Assembly (NCBI GenBank): GCA_005792285.1
Contig: SXSI01000029.1
Location: forward strand, 1 to 51,941
Source of the DNA: Bacteroidota bacterium
GTDB taxonomy: Bacteria > Bacteroidota > Ignavibacteria > UBA10030 > UBA8401
Reading direction: 5' to 3'
Length of the DNA stretch: 51,941 nucleotides
Part shown: positions 26,573 through 36,113 of the stretch, in pieces
Layout of the letters: each line of letters begins with the position of its first letter
Position numbering within the stretch: position 1 is the first letter of the stretch
Position numbers and translations under genes: made by a program
Notes under the pieces: generated by a model
The model's database searches: none
Told to the model about the DNA's origin: nothing
What the model saw: the letters and a program-made list of their open reading frames with translations, nothing else

Positions 26573-28252
26573 ATGCACACTGCTTCAATTACAATTGATG
26601 GTCGTAAACTTTTAGTTGATTCAAAGCAAACTATAATTGAAGCAGCCGCTTCAAATGGAATTAACGTTCCTCATTTCTGTTGGCATCCAAAATTATCTGT
26701 AAGTGGAAATTGTAGAATTTGTTTAGTTGAAGTTGAAAAAATGCCTAAACTTGTGATTGCTTGTATGACACAAGTTTCAGATGGAATGATAATTAATACA
26801 ACAAATGATCGTGTAATAAACGCTCGTGAGGCAGTTATGGAATTTATTTTGTTGAATCATCCACTTGATTGTCCAATTTGTGATGAAGCTGGTGAATGTA
26901 AATTACAAGATTATGCTTTTTCACACAGTTCAGGTTTCAGTCGATTTAACGAAGACAAAGTTCATAAACCAAAGCGTGTTGAACTTGGTCAGCATGTTAT
27001 GTTCGATGCAGAGCGTTGTATTTTGTGTTCTCGTTGTATTCGATTTTGTGATGAAATTGCAGGAAAACATCAGCTTCAATTTGTACAACGTGGCGATACT
27101 ACTACAATCGAAACTTTTCCTGGAGAAAAACTTGATAATCCATATTCAATGAATGTGGTTGATATTTGTCCGGTTGGTGCATTAACAAATACTGATTTCA
27201 GATTTAAATCGAGAGTTTGGGAAATGTCTTTTACAAATTCAGTTTGCACATCTTGTTCGCGTGGTTGCAATATTGAAGTTGGAGTTCGAAATAATGAAGC
27301 TCTTCGTCTCGCGCCAAGATTAAATGAAAATGTAAATAGTTACTGGATGTGCGATAATGGAAGATTGAATTCATTTAAAAATATAAACTCACCAAGTAGA
27401 ATTAATTTATCACAAATTAAAATTGGAAATAATTATTCTGATATAATTTGGGAAGCTGCAATTCAAAATATAGTTGATAATTTAAAAGTTTTCAAAAAAA
27501 ATGAAGTTGCTTTTCTTCTTTCTTCTGAAGCTACAAATGAAGACAATTATATAATGTTTAAATTCGCAAAAGAAGCTTTTAGTACCGAAAATATTTATTG
27601 CTACAAACATACCGAGATGAATGATGAAGATGATATATTAATTCGCGGAGATAAAACTCCAAACAGTTTTGGTGTTGAAACTTTAGGAATTAATTCGAGT
27701 AAATTACAAGAATTAATTCAGAAAATAAATTCAGGTGAAATTAAAGCAATATATTCTTTGGAAGATTCGTTTCAGGAAAATGAGGATTTGTTTAATTCGT
27801 TTTCACAATTAAAATATTTTGCATTGCATGCAACTAATAATTCTAAATTTACTACAATTGCAAATATTGTTCTTTCGGCTTCAACTTCATTTGAAAAAAG
27901 TGGAACGATAATTAATTTTCAAGGACAAATTCAAAGATTAATTCCATCAATTGCAACTGAAGAAGATGAACGTTCACTCGACGGATTCGAATTAAGTAGA
28001 TGGGATAAGTTTGCTGCTTGGAACGACAAATGGGGAAAAGGTCCGAAAAGAAATTCTCGTTCATCATGGAAAATTGTTTCAGAGGTTGCAAATAATTTTG
28101 GAATAAAACTCAAATTCAAATCAAGTGAAGAAGTATTTTTAGAACTCACACAAAAAAATTCAGCATTTAGCGGAATGACTTATCTTAAATTAGGTTCACA
28201 AGGAATGAAAATTAAAAATAAAAATATTAATTCCGAAGTTAAAGTTTCATGA
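26573..28252 (+). CDS. nuoG: NADH-quinone oxidoreductase subunit G (NuoG)
   Basis: A 559-aa complex I peripheral-arm subunit. In order: a [2Fe-2S] ferredoxin-like domain with cysteines in CWHPKLSVSGNCRICLVEV and later IAC; the His-Cys ligated [4Fe-4S] site in HPLDCPICDEAGEC; the second [4Fe-4S] site in CILCSRCIRFC with the distal CPVGAL; and the start of the molybdopterin-oxidoreductase-like domain with CTSCSRGC. The C-terminal catalytic-like domain is short compared with the roughly 800-900 aa proteins of many proteobacteria and carries no cofactor function in complex I. Its TGA overlaps the nuoH start (ATGA). The other nuo genes are not in this window. Confidence 0.93.
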   Translation: MHTASITIDGRKLLVDSKQTIIEAAASNGINVPHFCWHPKLSVSGNCRICLVEVEKMPKLVIACMTQVSDGMIINTTNDRVINAREAVMEFILLNHPLDCPICDEAGECKLQDYAFSHSSGFSRFNEDKVHKPKRVELGQHVMFDAERCILCSRCIRFCDEIAGKHQLQFVQRGDTTTIETFPGEKLDNPYSMNVVDICPVGALTNTDFRFKSRVWEMSFTNSVCTSCSRGCNIEVGVRNNEALRLAPRLNENVNSYWMCDNGRLNSFKNINSPSRINLSQIKIGNNYSDIIWEAAIQNIVDNLKVFKKNEVAFLLSSEATNEDNYIMFKFAKEAFSTENIYCYKHTEMNDEDDILIRGDKTPNSFGVETLGINSSKLQELIQKINSGEIKAIYSLEDSFQENEDLFNSFSQLKYFALHATNNSKFTTIANIVLSASTSFEKSGTIINFQGQIQRLIPSIATEEDERSLDGFELSRWDKFAAWNDKWGKGPKRNSRSSWKIVSEVANNFGIKLKFKSSEEVFLELTQKNSAFSGMTYLKLGSQGMKIKNKNINSEVKVS

Positions 28253-29289
28253 ATATAATTTCAGAAGCAGTTGTAAAAATTCTGATGATTTTATTTATCA
28301 ATCTTACAATCGTTGCATATCTCGTATTGGTTGAAAGAAAAGTCAGCGCATATATCCAAAATAGAATTGGTCCAAATAGAGTTGGTCCTTGGGGATTGCT
28401 TCAACCGCTTGCAGATATTATTAAATTATTTTTCAAAGAAGATATTGTTCCAAAAGCAGTAAATAAATTTATTCATTCTTTAGCACCAATTATTTCTGTT
28501 GTAGTTGCATTTTCAACATTTGCAGTAATTCCATTTGGCGATAAAATTACAATTTTCGGAACAACTTATAAATTAGTAATTGCTGATGTGAACGTTGGTG
28601 TTTTAATAATTCTTGCGTTAACTTCTTTGGGAGTTTATGGAATTACATTGAGTGGTTGGGCTTCGAATAATAAATATTCACTTCTTGGCGGATTACGTTC
28701 TGCCGCACAAATGATTAGTTATGAACTTTCTTTAGGAATTTCTTTAATTGGTGTTTTGATGATGACTGAATCTTTACGGTTAACGCAAATTGTAGAATTT
28801 CAAAATGGATATATTTTGGGATTCATTCCAAAGTGGAATATTTTTTTACAACCACTTGGATTTATAATATTTTTAGTTGCATCATTTGCAGAAACAAATC
28901 GGTTACCATTTGATTTGCCAGAAGCAGAAACGGAATTAGTTGGAGGTTATCACGTAGAATATACCGGAATGAAGTTCGGATTATTTTTTCTTGCTGAATA
29001 TGCAGCGATGATTACTGCTTCAGCATTTATCGTAACAATTTATCTCGGAGGTTGGCAATTTCCGTTTGTTGAATATTTTAATTTATCTCCTTTTATGTTA
29101 AGCCTACTTCAAATTGGAGCATTTGCGTTTAAAGTTTGGTTAGTTTTACTTTTCTTTATCGTTATTCGATGGACAATTCCTAGGTTTAGATATGATCAAT
29201 TAATGAATATAGGTTGGAAAGTAATGCTCCCAGCTTCAATTGCAAATGTAATTTTAACTGCTTTCTTAATTTATTTTAATCTACTTTAA
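28249..29289 (+). CDS. nuoH: NADH-quinone oxidoreductase subunit H (NuoH)
   Basis: A 346-aa membrane subunit of complex I with about eight helices, forming the quinone-binding chamber where the peripheral arm meets the membrane arm. Diagnostic segments are YLVLVERKVSAYIQNRIGPN, RVGPWGLLQPLADIIKLFFKE, and FAETNRLPFDLPEAETELVG, which holds the conserved acidic loop at the quinone channel. The length and all conserved charged loops are normal. It overlaps nuoG by 4 bases and precedes nuoI by 3, so the three are coupled. Confidence 0.96.
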   Translation: MNIISEAVVKILMILFINLTIVAYLVLVERKVSAYIQNRIGPNRVGPWGLLQPLADIIKLFFKEDIVPKAVNKFIHSLAPIISVVVAFSTFAVIPFGDKITIFGTTYKLVIADVNVGVLIILALTSLGVYGITLSGWASNNKYSLLGGLRSAAQMISYELSLGISLIGVLMMTESLRLTQIVEFQNGYILGFIPKWNIFLQPLGFIIFLVASFAETNRLPFDLPEAETELVGGYHVEYTGMKFGLFFLAEYAAMITASAFIVTIYLGGWQFPFVEYFNLSPFMLSLLQIGAFAFKVWLVLLFFIVIRWTIPRFRYDQLMNIGWKVMLPASIANVILTAFLIYFNLL

Positions 29290-29292
29290 GCG

Positions 29293-29802
29293 ATGAATGA
29301 ATTTCTGAAAAAAAGTGAAATTAAAAGATTAAAGAATTTAACTTTTTTGCAACGACTTTATATTCCGGAAATTTTAAAAGGAATTCGAATTACTTTACGA
29401 CAAATATTTAAACCTTCTTTTACAATACAATATCCCGAACAAAAATTTATTAAACCGGAATCATTTAGAGGAAGACCAGTTTTAGTTGAAGAAAATGGAG
29501 TTGAACGATGTGTCGCTTGCGGATTATGCAGTCGAGTTTGTCCAGCATTAGCAATCGATGTTCAATCTGCAGAAACAGAATTAGAAAAAGAAAGATATCC
29601 GGAAATATTTGAAATTAATATGTTGCGTTGCATCTTCTGTGGTTTTTGCGAAGAAGTTTGTCCAGAAGAAGCAATAATAATGAGTTCAGATTATGAACTT
29701 AGTTTTACAGATTACAATTCAGCAATTTACGGAAAAGATAAATTATTAGTTCCAATTGAAAAAGTTCAAGACCGGTTAGATCATCTACATAGAACCAGAT
29801 AA
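29293..29802 (+). CDS. nuoI: NADH-quinone oxidoreductase subunit I (NuoI)
   Basis: A 169-aa 8Fe ferredoxin-type subunit that carries clusters N6a and N6b and passes electrons toward the quinone site. The two CxxCxxCxxxCP motifs are [16 protein letters not shown] and [16 protein letters not shown]. The N-terminal part ([20 protein letters not shown] and RGRPVL) is the usual membrane-contact region. The operon ends here: a hairpin terminator follows after a few bases, and the next gene is unrelated. The complex I genes in this genome are therefore split, with G-H-I separated from the rest. Confidence 0.95.
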   Translation: MNEFLKKSEIKRLKNLTFLQRLYIPEILKGIRITLRQIFKPSFTIQYPEQKFIKPESFRGRPVLVEENGVERCVACGLCSRVCPALAIDVQSAETELEKERYPEIFEINMLRCIFCGFCEEVCPEEAIIMSSDYELSFTDYNSAIYGKDKLLVPIEKVQDRLDHLHRTR

Positions 29803-29809
29803 TTGTTGA

Positions 29810-29836
29810 AGAGGGAAATGTTCCCTTTGTTTTTTT
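29810..29836 (+). terminator. Rho-independent terminator after nuoI
   Basis: AGGGAA (29812-29817) and TTCCCT (29821-29826) pair around an ATG triloop, extendable by two weaker pairs, followed by TTGTTTTTTT. It closes the ald-nuoG-nuoH-nuoI transcript. Confidence 0.75.
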
Positions 29837-29856
29837 AAAATAAATTATAATGGAAT

Positions 29857-31395
29857 ATGTTATCAATTATTAAAAGTGCAGCTACGTTTGGGGTTAACGC
29901 ATATTTAATTCAAATAGAAACTAATATTGAAAACACAATTCCAAATTTCTTTTTGGTTGGATTGCCAGATAATGCTGTAAAAGAAAGTCGTGAGCGAGTT
30001 GCAACTGCAATAAAAAATTCTGGTTTCGTTTATCCAAATAAAAGAATTATAATAAATCTTGCTCCTGCAGATATTAAAAAAGAGGGAAGTGCATACGATC
30101 TTCCAATTGCTTTGGGATTACTTGCAACGAGCGGACAAATTAATTCAGAAAATCTTGAGAAATTTATTGTTGTTGGTGAATTGGCTCTCGATGGAACTGT
30201 AAGATTAGTTCACGGGATTTTACCAATTGCAATTGAATCGAAGAACTTAAATTACAAAAATATTATTATTCCAAAAGAAAATGGAAACGAAGCTGCAATG
30301 GTAAATGGATTAAATGTTTACGGAGTTGAATCTTTAAAAGAAGCAGTTTCTGTAATTAATGGCGATGAAAAATTACAACCATTAAAAGTTAATCCGGAAG
30401 AATTATTTATTGATGAACAAATTAGTCCATTTGATTTTTCTGATGTTAAAGGACAAGAAAATGTAAAACGCGCATTGGAAGTTTCAGCAGCAGGCGGACA
30501 TAATTTAATTATGATTGGTCCTCCGGGATCCGGAAAAACAATGTTAGCAAAACGTATTCCAACAATTTTACCTCCATTAACTTTCGAGGAAAGTTTAGAA
30601 AGTACAAAAATTCATTCTGTCGCTGGAATTCTTCCACCGAATAAGGCATTAGTTGCAGTTCGTCCATTTCGTTCTCCACATCATACAATTTCTGATAGCG
30701 CATTAGTCGGCGGAGGAACAATTCCAAGACCGGGAGAAATTTCTTTATCTCATCACGGAGTTTTATTTCTTGATGAACTTCCGGAATTTGACAGAAGTGT
30801 TTTGGAAGTTATGAGACAACCTCTCGAAGATGGAAAAGTTTTAATAAGTCGTTCAAAAATGTCTATAGAATTTCCAGCAAATTTTATGTTGGTCTGCGCA
30901 ATGAATCCTTGTCCTTGTGGAAATTTTGGAAATAAAATTAAGGAATGTACTTGCACGCCAATCCAAATAAATAAATATATGGGAAAAATTTCCGGACCAC
31001 TTTTAGATAGAATCGATATCCATATTGAAGTTCCAGCTGTGAATATTTCTGAGTTATCCGAAAAAAGAAATGGTGAGTCATCTATAAATATTAGAAAAAG
31101 AGTTATTCAAGCCCGAACAATTCAATCTATTCGTTACAAAAACAAAAAAGGAATTTATTGTAATGCAGATATTCAGACCAATGAACTGAAAGAATTTTGT
31201 CAAATAGATAAAAGTGGTGAAGAACTTTTAAAAATGGCAATTTCTAAATTAGGATTATCAGCTCGTGCATACGACAGAATTTTAAAAGTTGCTAGAACAA
31301 TTGCAGATTTGAATTCATCTGAAAATATTAAAACTGAACATTTGAGCGAAGCAATTCAGTACAGAAGTTTGGACAGAAATCTTTGGCTTTTTTGA
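29857..31395 (+). CDS. YifB family Mg-chelatase-like AAA+ ATPase (ComM-like)
   Basis: A 512-aa protein of the YifB/ComM family. The N-terminal ChlI-like domain ([39 protein letters not shown]) is followed by an AAA+ domain with Walker [16 protein letters not shown] (about residues 226-240), Walker [10 protein letters not shown], and arginine-rich sensor regions; the C-terminal Mg_chelatase_C part ends [18 protein letters not shown]. ComM promotes branch migration during integration of transformed DNA, so a role in natural transformation or recombination is possible. Between Walker B and the sensor is a CPCGNFG/KECTC cysteine group typical of the family. It is a single gene between two terminator or spacer regions. 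Confidence 0.92.
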   Translation: MLSIIKSAATFGVNAYLIQIETNIENTIPNFFLVGLPDNAVKESRERVATAIKNSGFVYPNKRIIINLAPADIKKEGSAYDLPIALGLLATSGQINSENLEKFIVVGELALDGTVRLVHGILPIAIESKNLNYKNIIIPKENGNEAAMVNGLNVYGVESLKEAVSVINGDEKLQPLKVNPEELFIDEQISPFDFSDVKGQENVKRALEVSAAGGHNLIMIGPPGSGKTMLAKRIPTILPPLTFEESLESTKIHSVAGILPPNKALVAVRPFRSPHHTISDSALVGGGTIPRPGEISLSHHGVLFLDELPEFDRSVLEVMRQPLEDGKVLISRSKMSIEFPANFMLVCAMNPCPCGNFGNKIKECTCTPIQINKYMGKISGPLLDRIDIHIEVPAVNISELSEKRNGESSINIRKRVIQARTIQSIRYKNKKGIYCNADIQTNELKEFCQIDKSGEELLKMAISKLGLSARAYDRILKVARTIADLNSSENIKTEHLSEAIQYRSLDRNLWLF

Positions 31396-31468
31396 AAATT
31401 TTTGTTTGTTTGTAAAAAATCATTTTGTAGCTTCTAGAATTGTTTAACTAAAACTAAAAGGAGTTTCA

Positions 31469-32920
31469 ATGGCAAATTTGTTTATTACAAAATCACTTTC
31501 GAAATTACTTTCAGATTCTGAAAGCGATTCGCAAGGTGGATTAAAAAAAGCACTCTCTGCTTTAAATCTAACAACACTTGGAATTGGAGCAATTATAGGA
31601 ACCGGAATATTTGTTTTAACTGGAACTGCCGCAGCAAATCACGCAGGACCAGCTTTAGCTTTATCATTTGTACTTTCAGGAATTGGATGTTTGTTTGCAG
31701 GATTATGTTATGCAGAATTCGCTTCAATGATTCCAATTGCAGGAAGCGCATATACATATTCTTATGCAACACTCGGCGAATTTATTGCTTGGATTATCGG
31801 ATGGGATTTGATTCTGGAATATCTTTTTGGAGCAGCGACCGTTGCAGTTGGTTGGAGCGGTTACATTGTAAGTTTTTTTCAAGGATACGGAATTATAATT
31901 CCTGCAGCATTGAGTAGCGCACCATTAAATCACACCGCTGCTGGTTGGGTTACAACAGGAGCAATTATAAATCTGCCAGCTGTTTTAATTATTTTATTTA
32001 TGACGGCTTTACTTGTTGTTGGAATTAAAGAAACTGCAAATGTAAATAATGTAATTGTAATTGTTAAAATTGTAGTTGTACTTCTCTTTATTATTTTCGG
32101 TGTTTCTTATGTTGACACTGCTAATTGGACACCTTTCATTCCACCAAATACAGGCGAGTTTGGAAAATTTGGTTGGAGCGGAATTGCTGCTGGTGCTGGA
32201 GTAATATTTTTTGCATATATAGGATTCGATGCAGTTTCTACCGCAGCGCAAGAAGCAAAAAATCCACAGAAAGATATGCCAATTGGAATTTTAGCTTCGT
32301 TAGCTGTTTGTACTATTTTATATATTTTAGTTTCGTTAGTATTAACTGGAATTGTAAATTACACAGAGTTAGCTGTTTCAGCACCAATCGCAATTGCAAT
32401 TGATAAAACTGGACAAGCACTTGCTTGGCTTTCACCTTTAGTAAAAGTTGGAGCAATCGCAGGATTAAGTTCTGTAATACTTGTGATGTTAATGGGACAA
32501 CCAAGAATATTTTATTCAATGGCAAAAGATGGATTACTTCCAAAAGGATTTGCAAAAGTTCATCCAAAATATAAAACTCCACATGTTACAACAATTTTAA
32601 CTGGATGTGTTGCTGCTGTAGTTGCCGGATTATTTCCAATTGGAATTTTAGGAGAACTTGTTTCAATCGGAACTTTACTTGCATTTGTAATTGTTTGCGC
32701 AGGAATTATAGTTTTAAGAAAAACGAATCCTGATATTAAACGTCCATTTAAAACTCCATTAGTTCCACTATTTCCAATTTTAGGAATTTTAATTTGTGGA
32801 TTACAAATGTACGCACTACCAAACGATACATGGTTTCGTTTAATTATTTGGATGGCAATCGGTGTTGTAATTTATTTTGCATACAGTATAAAACACAGTA
32901 AAATTCGTAATCAACAATAA
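31469..32920 (+). CDS. APC family amino acid permease (cationic amino acid transporter-like)
   Basis: A 483-aa transporter with about 12-13 membrane helices. LTTLGIGAIIGTGIFVLTGTAAANHAGPA at the first helix is the APC substrate-binding glycine motif (GIGAIIGTGIF), and FFAYIGFDAVSTAAQEAKNP in helix 6 is the conserved region of CAT/YfnA-type permeases. It should import amino acids by proton symport. A clear Shine-Dalgarno sequence (AAAAGGAG, 31456-31463) precedes the ATG, stronger than at most genes here. A second APC gene follows after 3 bases, so the pair is one transcript. Confidence 0.9.
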   Translation: MANLFITKSLSKLLSDSESDSQGGLKKALSALNLTTLGIGAIIGTGIFVLTGTAAANHAGPALALSFVLSGIGCLFAGLCYAEFASMIPIAGSAYTYSYATLGEFIAWIIGWDLILEYLFGAATVAVGWSGYIVSFFQGYGIIIPAALSSAPLNHTAAGWVTTGAIINLPAVLIILFMTALLVVGIKETANVNNVIVIVKIVVVLLFIIFGVSYVDTANWTPFIPPNTGEFGKFGWSGIAAGAGVIFFAYIGFDAVSTAAQEAKNPQKDMPIGILASLAVCTILYILVSLVLTGIVNYTELAVSAPIAIAIDKTGQALAWLSPLVKVGAIAGLSSVILVMLMGQPRIFYSMAKDGLLPKGFAKVHPKYKTPHVTTILTGCVAAVVAGLFPIGILGELVSIGTLLAFVIVCAGIIVLRKTNPDIKRPFKTPLVPLFPILGILICGLQMYALPNDTWFRLIIWMAIGVVIYFAYSIKHSKIRNQQ

Positions 32921-32923
32921 AAG

Positions 32924-34396
32924 ATGACAACCGAGTTTAAGCGCGGTCTTAATCTTTTCGATTCAACATTAATTGTAATTGGATCGATGATCGGTTCGGG
33001 AATATTTATTGTCTCGGCTGACATGGCAAGAATGCTTGGCTCTCCCGGTTTATTATTAGCTGCATGGATTTTAACCGGGGTTATCACAATTTTTGCCGCA
33101 TTAAGTTATGGTGAACTTGCAGCAATGATGCCGCAAGCGGGAGGGCAATATGTTTATCTTCGCGAATCTTACGGACCTTTAGTTGGTTTTCTTTTTGGCT
33201 GGACTCAATTTGCAGTAATTCAAACTGGAACAATTGCTGCTGTTGGAATTGCATTCGCAAAATTTACAAGTATTTTAATTCCGTGGTTCGTTCCTGATAA
33301 TTGGATTTTTAAAATAGGAATTTTTGGTCCGTTTGAAATGCCTTTTGGAAATATGGGACCATATAATGTTGGATTGAATGCGCAAAATCTTCTCGCAATT
33401 TCTACAATAATTTTATTGACTTGGGTGAATACAAGAGGAATCCAAAAAGGGAAAATCATTCAAAATGTTTTCACAATAACAAAAACAATTTCACTTTTTC
33501 TTTTAATTTTAGTTGGTTTGTGGTTTGGTGCTCAATCGGGAAGTATTACAGAAAATTTTTCAAACATGTGGAATGCGAATCAACTTACAGATGGAGTTTT
33601 AATTCCATTATCCGGAATTGCGTTGTTGAGCGTTTTTGGCGCATCACTTGTTGGTTCACTTTTTTCTGCAGATTCTTGGAATAATATTACTTTCACCGCT
33701 GGTGAAGTTATTAATCCGAAAAAAAATATTCCACTTTCACTTTTTTATGGAACTGTGATTGTAATTTTTCTTTATGTAATGGCAAATGTAGTTTACCTTT
33801 TAACACTTCCACTTGAAGGAATTAAAGATGGAGTTACAATTGCAGAAAGAGGAATTCAATTTGCAACTCAAGATCGAGTTGGAACCGCAGCGACTTCAGT
33901 TATTTTTGGTGAACAAGGAACAATCATAATGGCAATCTTAATAATGATTTCCACATTTGGCTGTAACAATGGAATTATTTTAGCTGGAGCTCGAGTTTAT
34001 TATGCAATGGCGAAAGATAAATTATTTTTTAAAAATGCTGGAGAATTAAATTCCCAAAATGTTCCGTCGAGAGGATTAATCACTCAAGGAATTTGGGCGA
34101 GCATTCTTTGTTTAACCGGGACTTATGGCGACTTACTTGATTATGTAGTTTTTGCAGTTCTTATTTTTTATTCGCTAACCATTTTTGGAATTTTTATTTT
34201 AAGAAAAAAACTTCCAAATGCAGAGCGACCATATAAAGCATTTGGATATCCTTTTATTCCGGCAATTTATATTATTGTTGCTTTGTTAATTTGTGTTAAT
34301 CTTTTAATTGTAAAACCACAATTTACATGGCCCGGATTATTTATAGTTTTGCTTGGAATTCCAGTTTATTATAGTTGGAAGAAGTTTTCCAACTAA
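32924..34396 (+). CDS. APC family amino acid permease
   Basis: A 490-aa APC transporter from a different subfamily than its neighbour. LNLFDSTLIVIGSMIGSGIFIVSADMAR holds the helix 1 GSMIGSGIF motif, LLAAWILTGVITIFAALSYGELAAMMPQAG the helix 2-3 region, and SLFSADSWNNITFTAGEVINPKKNIPLSL the helix 6-7 region; these resemble LAT/AdiC-type exchangers. About 12 membrane helices are expected. It is read directly after the first permease with a 3-base gap. The two may import and exchange different amino acids; the specificity is not readable. Confidence 0.88.
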   Translation: MTTEFKRGLNLFDSTLIVIGSMIGSGIFIVSADMARMLGSPGLLLAAWILTGVITIFAALSYGELAAMMPQAGGQYVYLRESYGPLVGFLFGWTQFAVIQTGTIAAVGIAFAKFTSILIPWFVPDNWIFKIGIFGPFEMPFGNMGPYNVGLNAQNLLAISTIILLTWVNTRGIQKGKIIQNVFTITKTISLFLLILVGLWFGAQSGSITENFSNMWNANQLTDGVLIPLSGIALLSVFGASLVGSLFSADSWNNITFTAGEVINPKKNIPLSLFYGTVIVIFLYVMANVVYLLTLPLEGIKDGVTIAERGIQFATQDRVGTAATSVIFGEQGTIIMAILIMISTFGCNNGIILAGARVYYAMAKDKLFFKNAGELNSQNVPSRGLITQGIWASILCLTGTYGDLLDYVVFAVLIFYSLTIFGIFILRKKLPNAERPYKAFGYPFIPAIYIIVALLICVNLLIVKPQFTWPGLFIVLLGIPVYYSWKKFSN

Positions 34397-34425
34397 CTTT
34401 TCCGAATTAATAATTATATTTCGCT

Positions 34426-35055
34426 GTGGAATTAGCCGAAAAAAATAAATTATTTTCAACTGCTTTATTTTTGGGGATTGTAACAATTGTTTATAATTTA
34501 CTTGAGGGAATAATTTCTATTTACTTTGGAATTCAAGATGAATCTTTAACTCTTTTTGGTTTCGGTATTGATAGTTTTATTGAAATGTTATCGGGAATTG
34601 GAATAACTCATATGATTTTGAGAATTACAAAATATAATGAAGTTGCAACCGATAAATTTGAAAGAGCTGCTTTGCAAATTACTGGTTATTCATTTTATTT
34701 ATTCACAGTTGGAATTATTTTAACTTCAATATTTAATTTAATTCAAAATAAAACTCCAGACTCTTCCTTTTGGGGAGTTGTAATTTCTATTATTTCAATT
34801 TTCGTAATGATAATATTACTCAATCAGAAACTAAAAGTTGGGAATAAACTTTCATCGCAACCAATTATAGCAGATGCAAACTGCACGAAAATTTGTATTT
34901 ATATGTCGGTGGTACTTTTACTATCAAGTGCTATTTTTGAATTAACACAATTTAGATTTACAGACACACTCGGCGCATTTGGTCTCGCATATTTTTCTTT
35001 TAAAGAAGGAACTGAGTGTTTTGATAAATCAAAAGGGAGGTTGGATTGTTGTTAA
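34426..35055 (+). CDS. Cation efflux (CDF)-like membrane protein
   Basis: A 209-aa membrane protein with about six hydrophobic segments, starting at GTG. TIVYNLLEGIISIYFGIQDE and GFGIDSFIEMLSGIGITHMI resemble helices 1-2 of cation diffusion facilitators, where an aspartate binds metal (here D in GIDSF). The typical cytoplasmic C-terminal domain is absent, and the C terminus ends in DCC, possibly a metal-binding pair. Only a weak family match is claimed: it may be a short CDF relative. It lies 29 bases after the second permease with no terminator between, and just upstream of the isocitrate dehydrogenase promoter. Confidence 0.65.
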   Translation: MELAEKNKLFSTALFLGIVTIVYNLLEGIISIYFGIQDESLTLFGFGIDSFIEMLSGIGITHMILRITKYNEVATDKFERAALQITGYSFYLFTVGIILTSIFNLIQNKTPDSSFWGVVISIISIFVMIILLNQKLKVGNKLSSQPIIADANCTKICIYMSVVLLLSSAIFELTQFRFTDTLGAFGLAYFSFKEGTECFDKSKGRLDCC

Positions 35056-35060
35056 ATCAA

Positions 35061-35091
35061 TTGATAAAGCATAATAAGTTCGATATATTTG
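35061..35091 (+). promoter_or_regulatory. Bacteroidota-type promoter of the isocitrate dehydrogenase gene
   Basis: TTGAT at 35061 and a full TATATTTG at 35084-35091 match the -33/-7 promoter form with about 20 bases between. The ATG is at 35101, so the transcript would start within roughly 4-6 bases of the start codon (near-leaderless). Confidence 0.55.
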
Positions 35092-35100
35092 TAAAAATTA

Positions 35101-36111
35101 ATGCATAATATCACTTTAATTCCAGGGGATGGAATTGGTCCAAGTATTGTTGAATCGGCAGTTCGAGTTATTGCAGCAACTGGCGTTTCGATTAATTGGG
35201 ATACTCAATTTGCCGGTCTTGTTGGAATTGAAAAATTCAAAGACCCGCTTCCTGAGCCAACTTTGGAATCAATTCGGAAAAATAAAATCTCATTAAAAGG
35301 TCCTCTAACAACTCAATTGGGAAAAGGATTCAGAAGTATAAATGTTGCACTTAGAAAAGAATTTGATCTTTATATTAATTTACGTCCTGCAAAATCTTAC
35401 AAAGGTGTTTCCTCAAGATATTCAAATGTTGATTTAGTTGTGTTTAGAGAAAACATCGAAGAATTTTATTCCGGAATTGAACATTATGTAGATCAGCAAA
35501 AAAATGCGGCAGAAACTATTGGAATTATAACTCGTTTTGGTTCGCAGAGAATTGTTGAAGCAGCTTTTGATTTCGCCAAAAAAAATAATCGCAAAAAAGT
35601 TACAATTGTTCATAAAGCAAATATTATGAAATTTTCCGGCGGGTTATTCTTGGATGTTGCAAAAGAAGTTGCAGTAAAATATCCAGAAATTGAATCTAAC
35701 GATATAATTGTTGACAACATGGCAATGCAATTAGTTTTAAATCCGTTGCAATTTGATGTAATTGTTACTACAAATTTATTTGGTGATATACTTTCGGATC
35801 TTTGTTCAGGATTAGTTGGTGGATTGGGACTCGCTCCAGGTGCAAACATTGGAACTTCCGCAGCAATTTTTGAAGCTGTACATGGAAGTGCTCCAGATAT
35901 TGCCGGAAAAAATATTGCAAATCCGAGTGCAATAATTCTTGCAAGTGCAATGATGTTAAATTATTTAGGTGAAGTTCAAGCAGCATTAAAAATAAATAAA
36001 GCTCTCGAAATTGTACTTGCAGAAAATAAAAAAGTTACTCGCGATTTAAATCCAACAACATTTGTTGGAACTACCGAAATGACAGATGAAATAATTAATC
36101 ATCTAAAATAA
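35101..36111 (+). CDS. Isocitrate/isopropylmalate dehydrogenase family, probably NAD-dependent isocitrate dehydrogenase
   Basis: A 336-aa beta-decarboxylating dehydrogenase. ITLIPGDGIGPSIVESAVRV is the N-terminal signature; GPLTTQLGKGFRSINVALRKEFDLYINLRP holds the substrate arginines and serine-like position, FRENIEEFYSGIEH the next conserved region, and VIVTTNLFGDILSDLCSG with HGSAPDIAGKNIANPSA the metal and cofactor site. The short form and GSAPDIAGK fit the NAD-dependent homoisocitrate/isocitrate group rather than the 410-aa NADP enzymes. It probably makes 2-oxoglutarate in the TCA cycle, though a homoisocitrate or isopropylmalate role cannot be excluded by eye. The next gene follows after 2 bases. 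Confidence 0.87.
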   Translation: MHNITLIPGDGIGPSIVESAVRVIAATGVSINWDTQFAGLVGIEKFKDPLPEPTLESIRKNKISLKGPLTTQLGKGFRSINVALRKEFDLYINLRPAKSYKGVSSRYSNVDLVVFRENIEEFYSGIEHYVDQQKNAAETIGIITRFGSQRIVEAAFDFAKKNNRKKVTIVHKANIMKFSGGLFLDVAKEVAVKYPEIESNDIIVDNMAMQLVLNPLQFDVIVTTNLFGDILSDLCSGLVGGLGLAPGANIGTSAAIFEAVHGSAPDIAGKNIANPSAIILASAMMLNYLGEVQAALKINKALEIVLAENKKVTRDLNPTTFVGTTEMTDEIINHLK

Positions 36112-36113
36112 AA

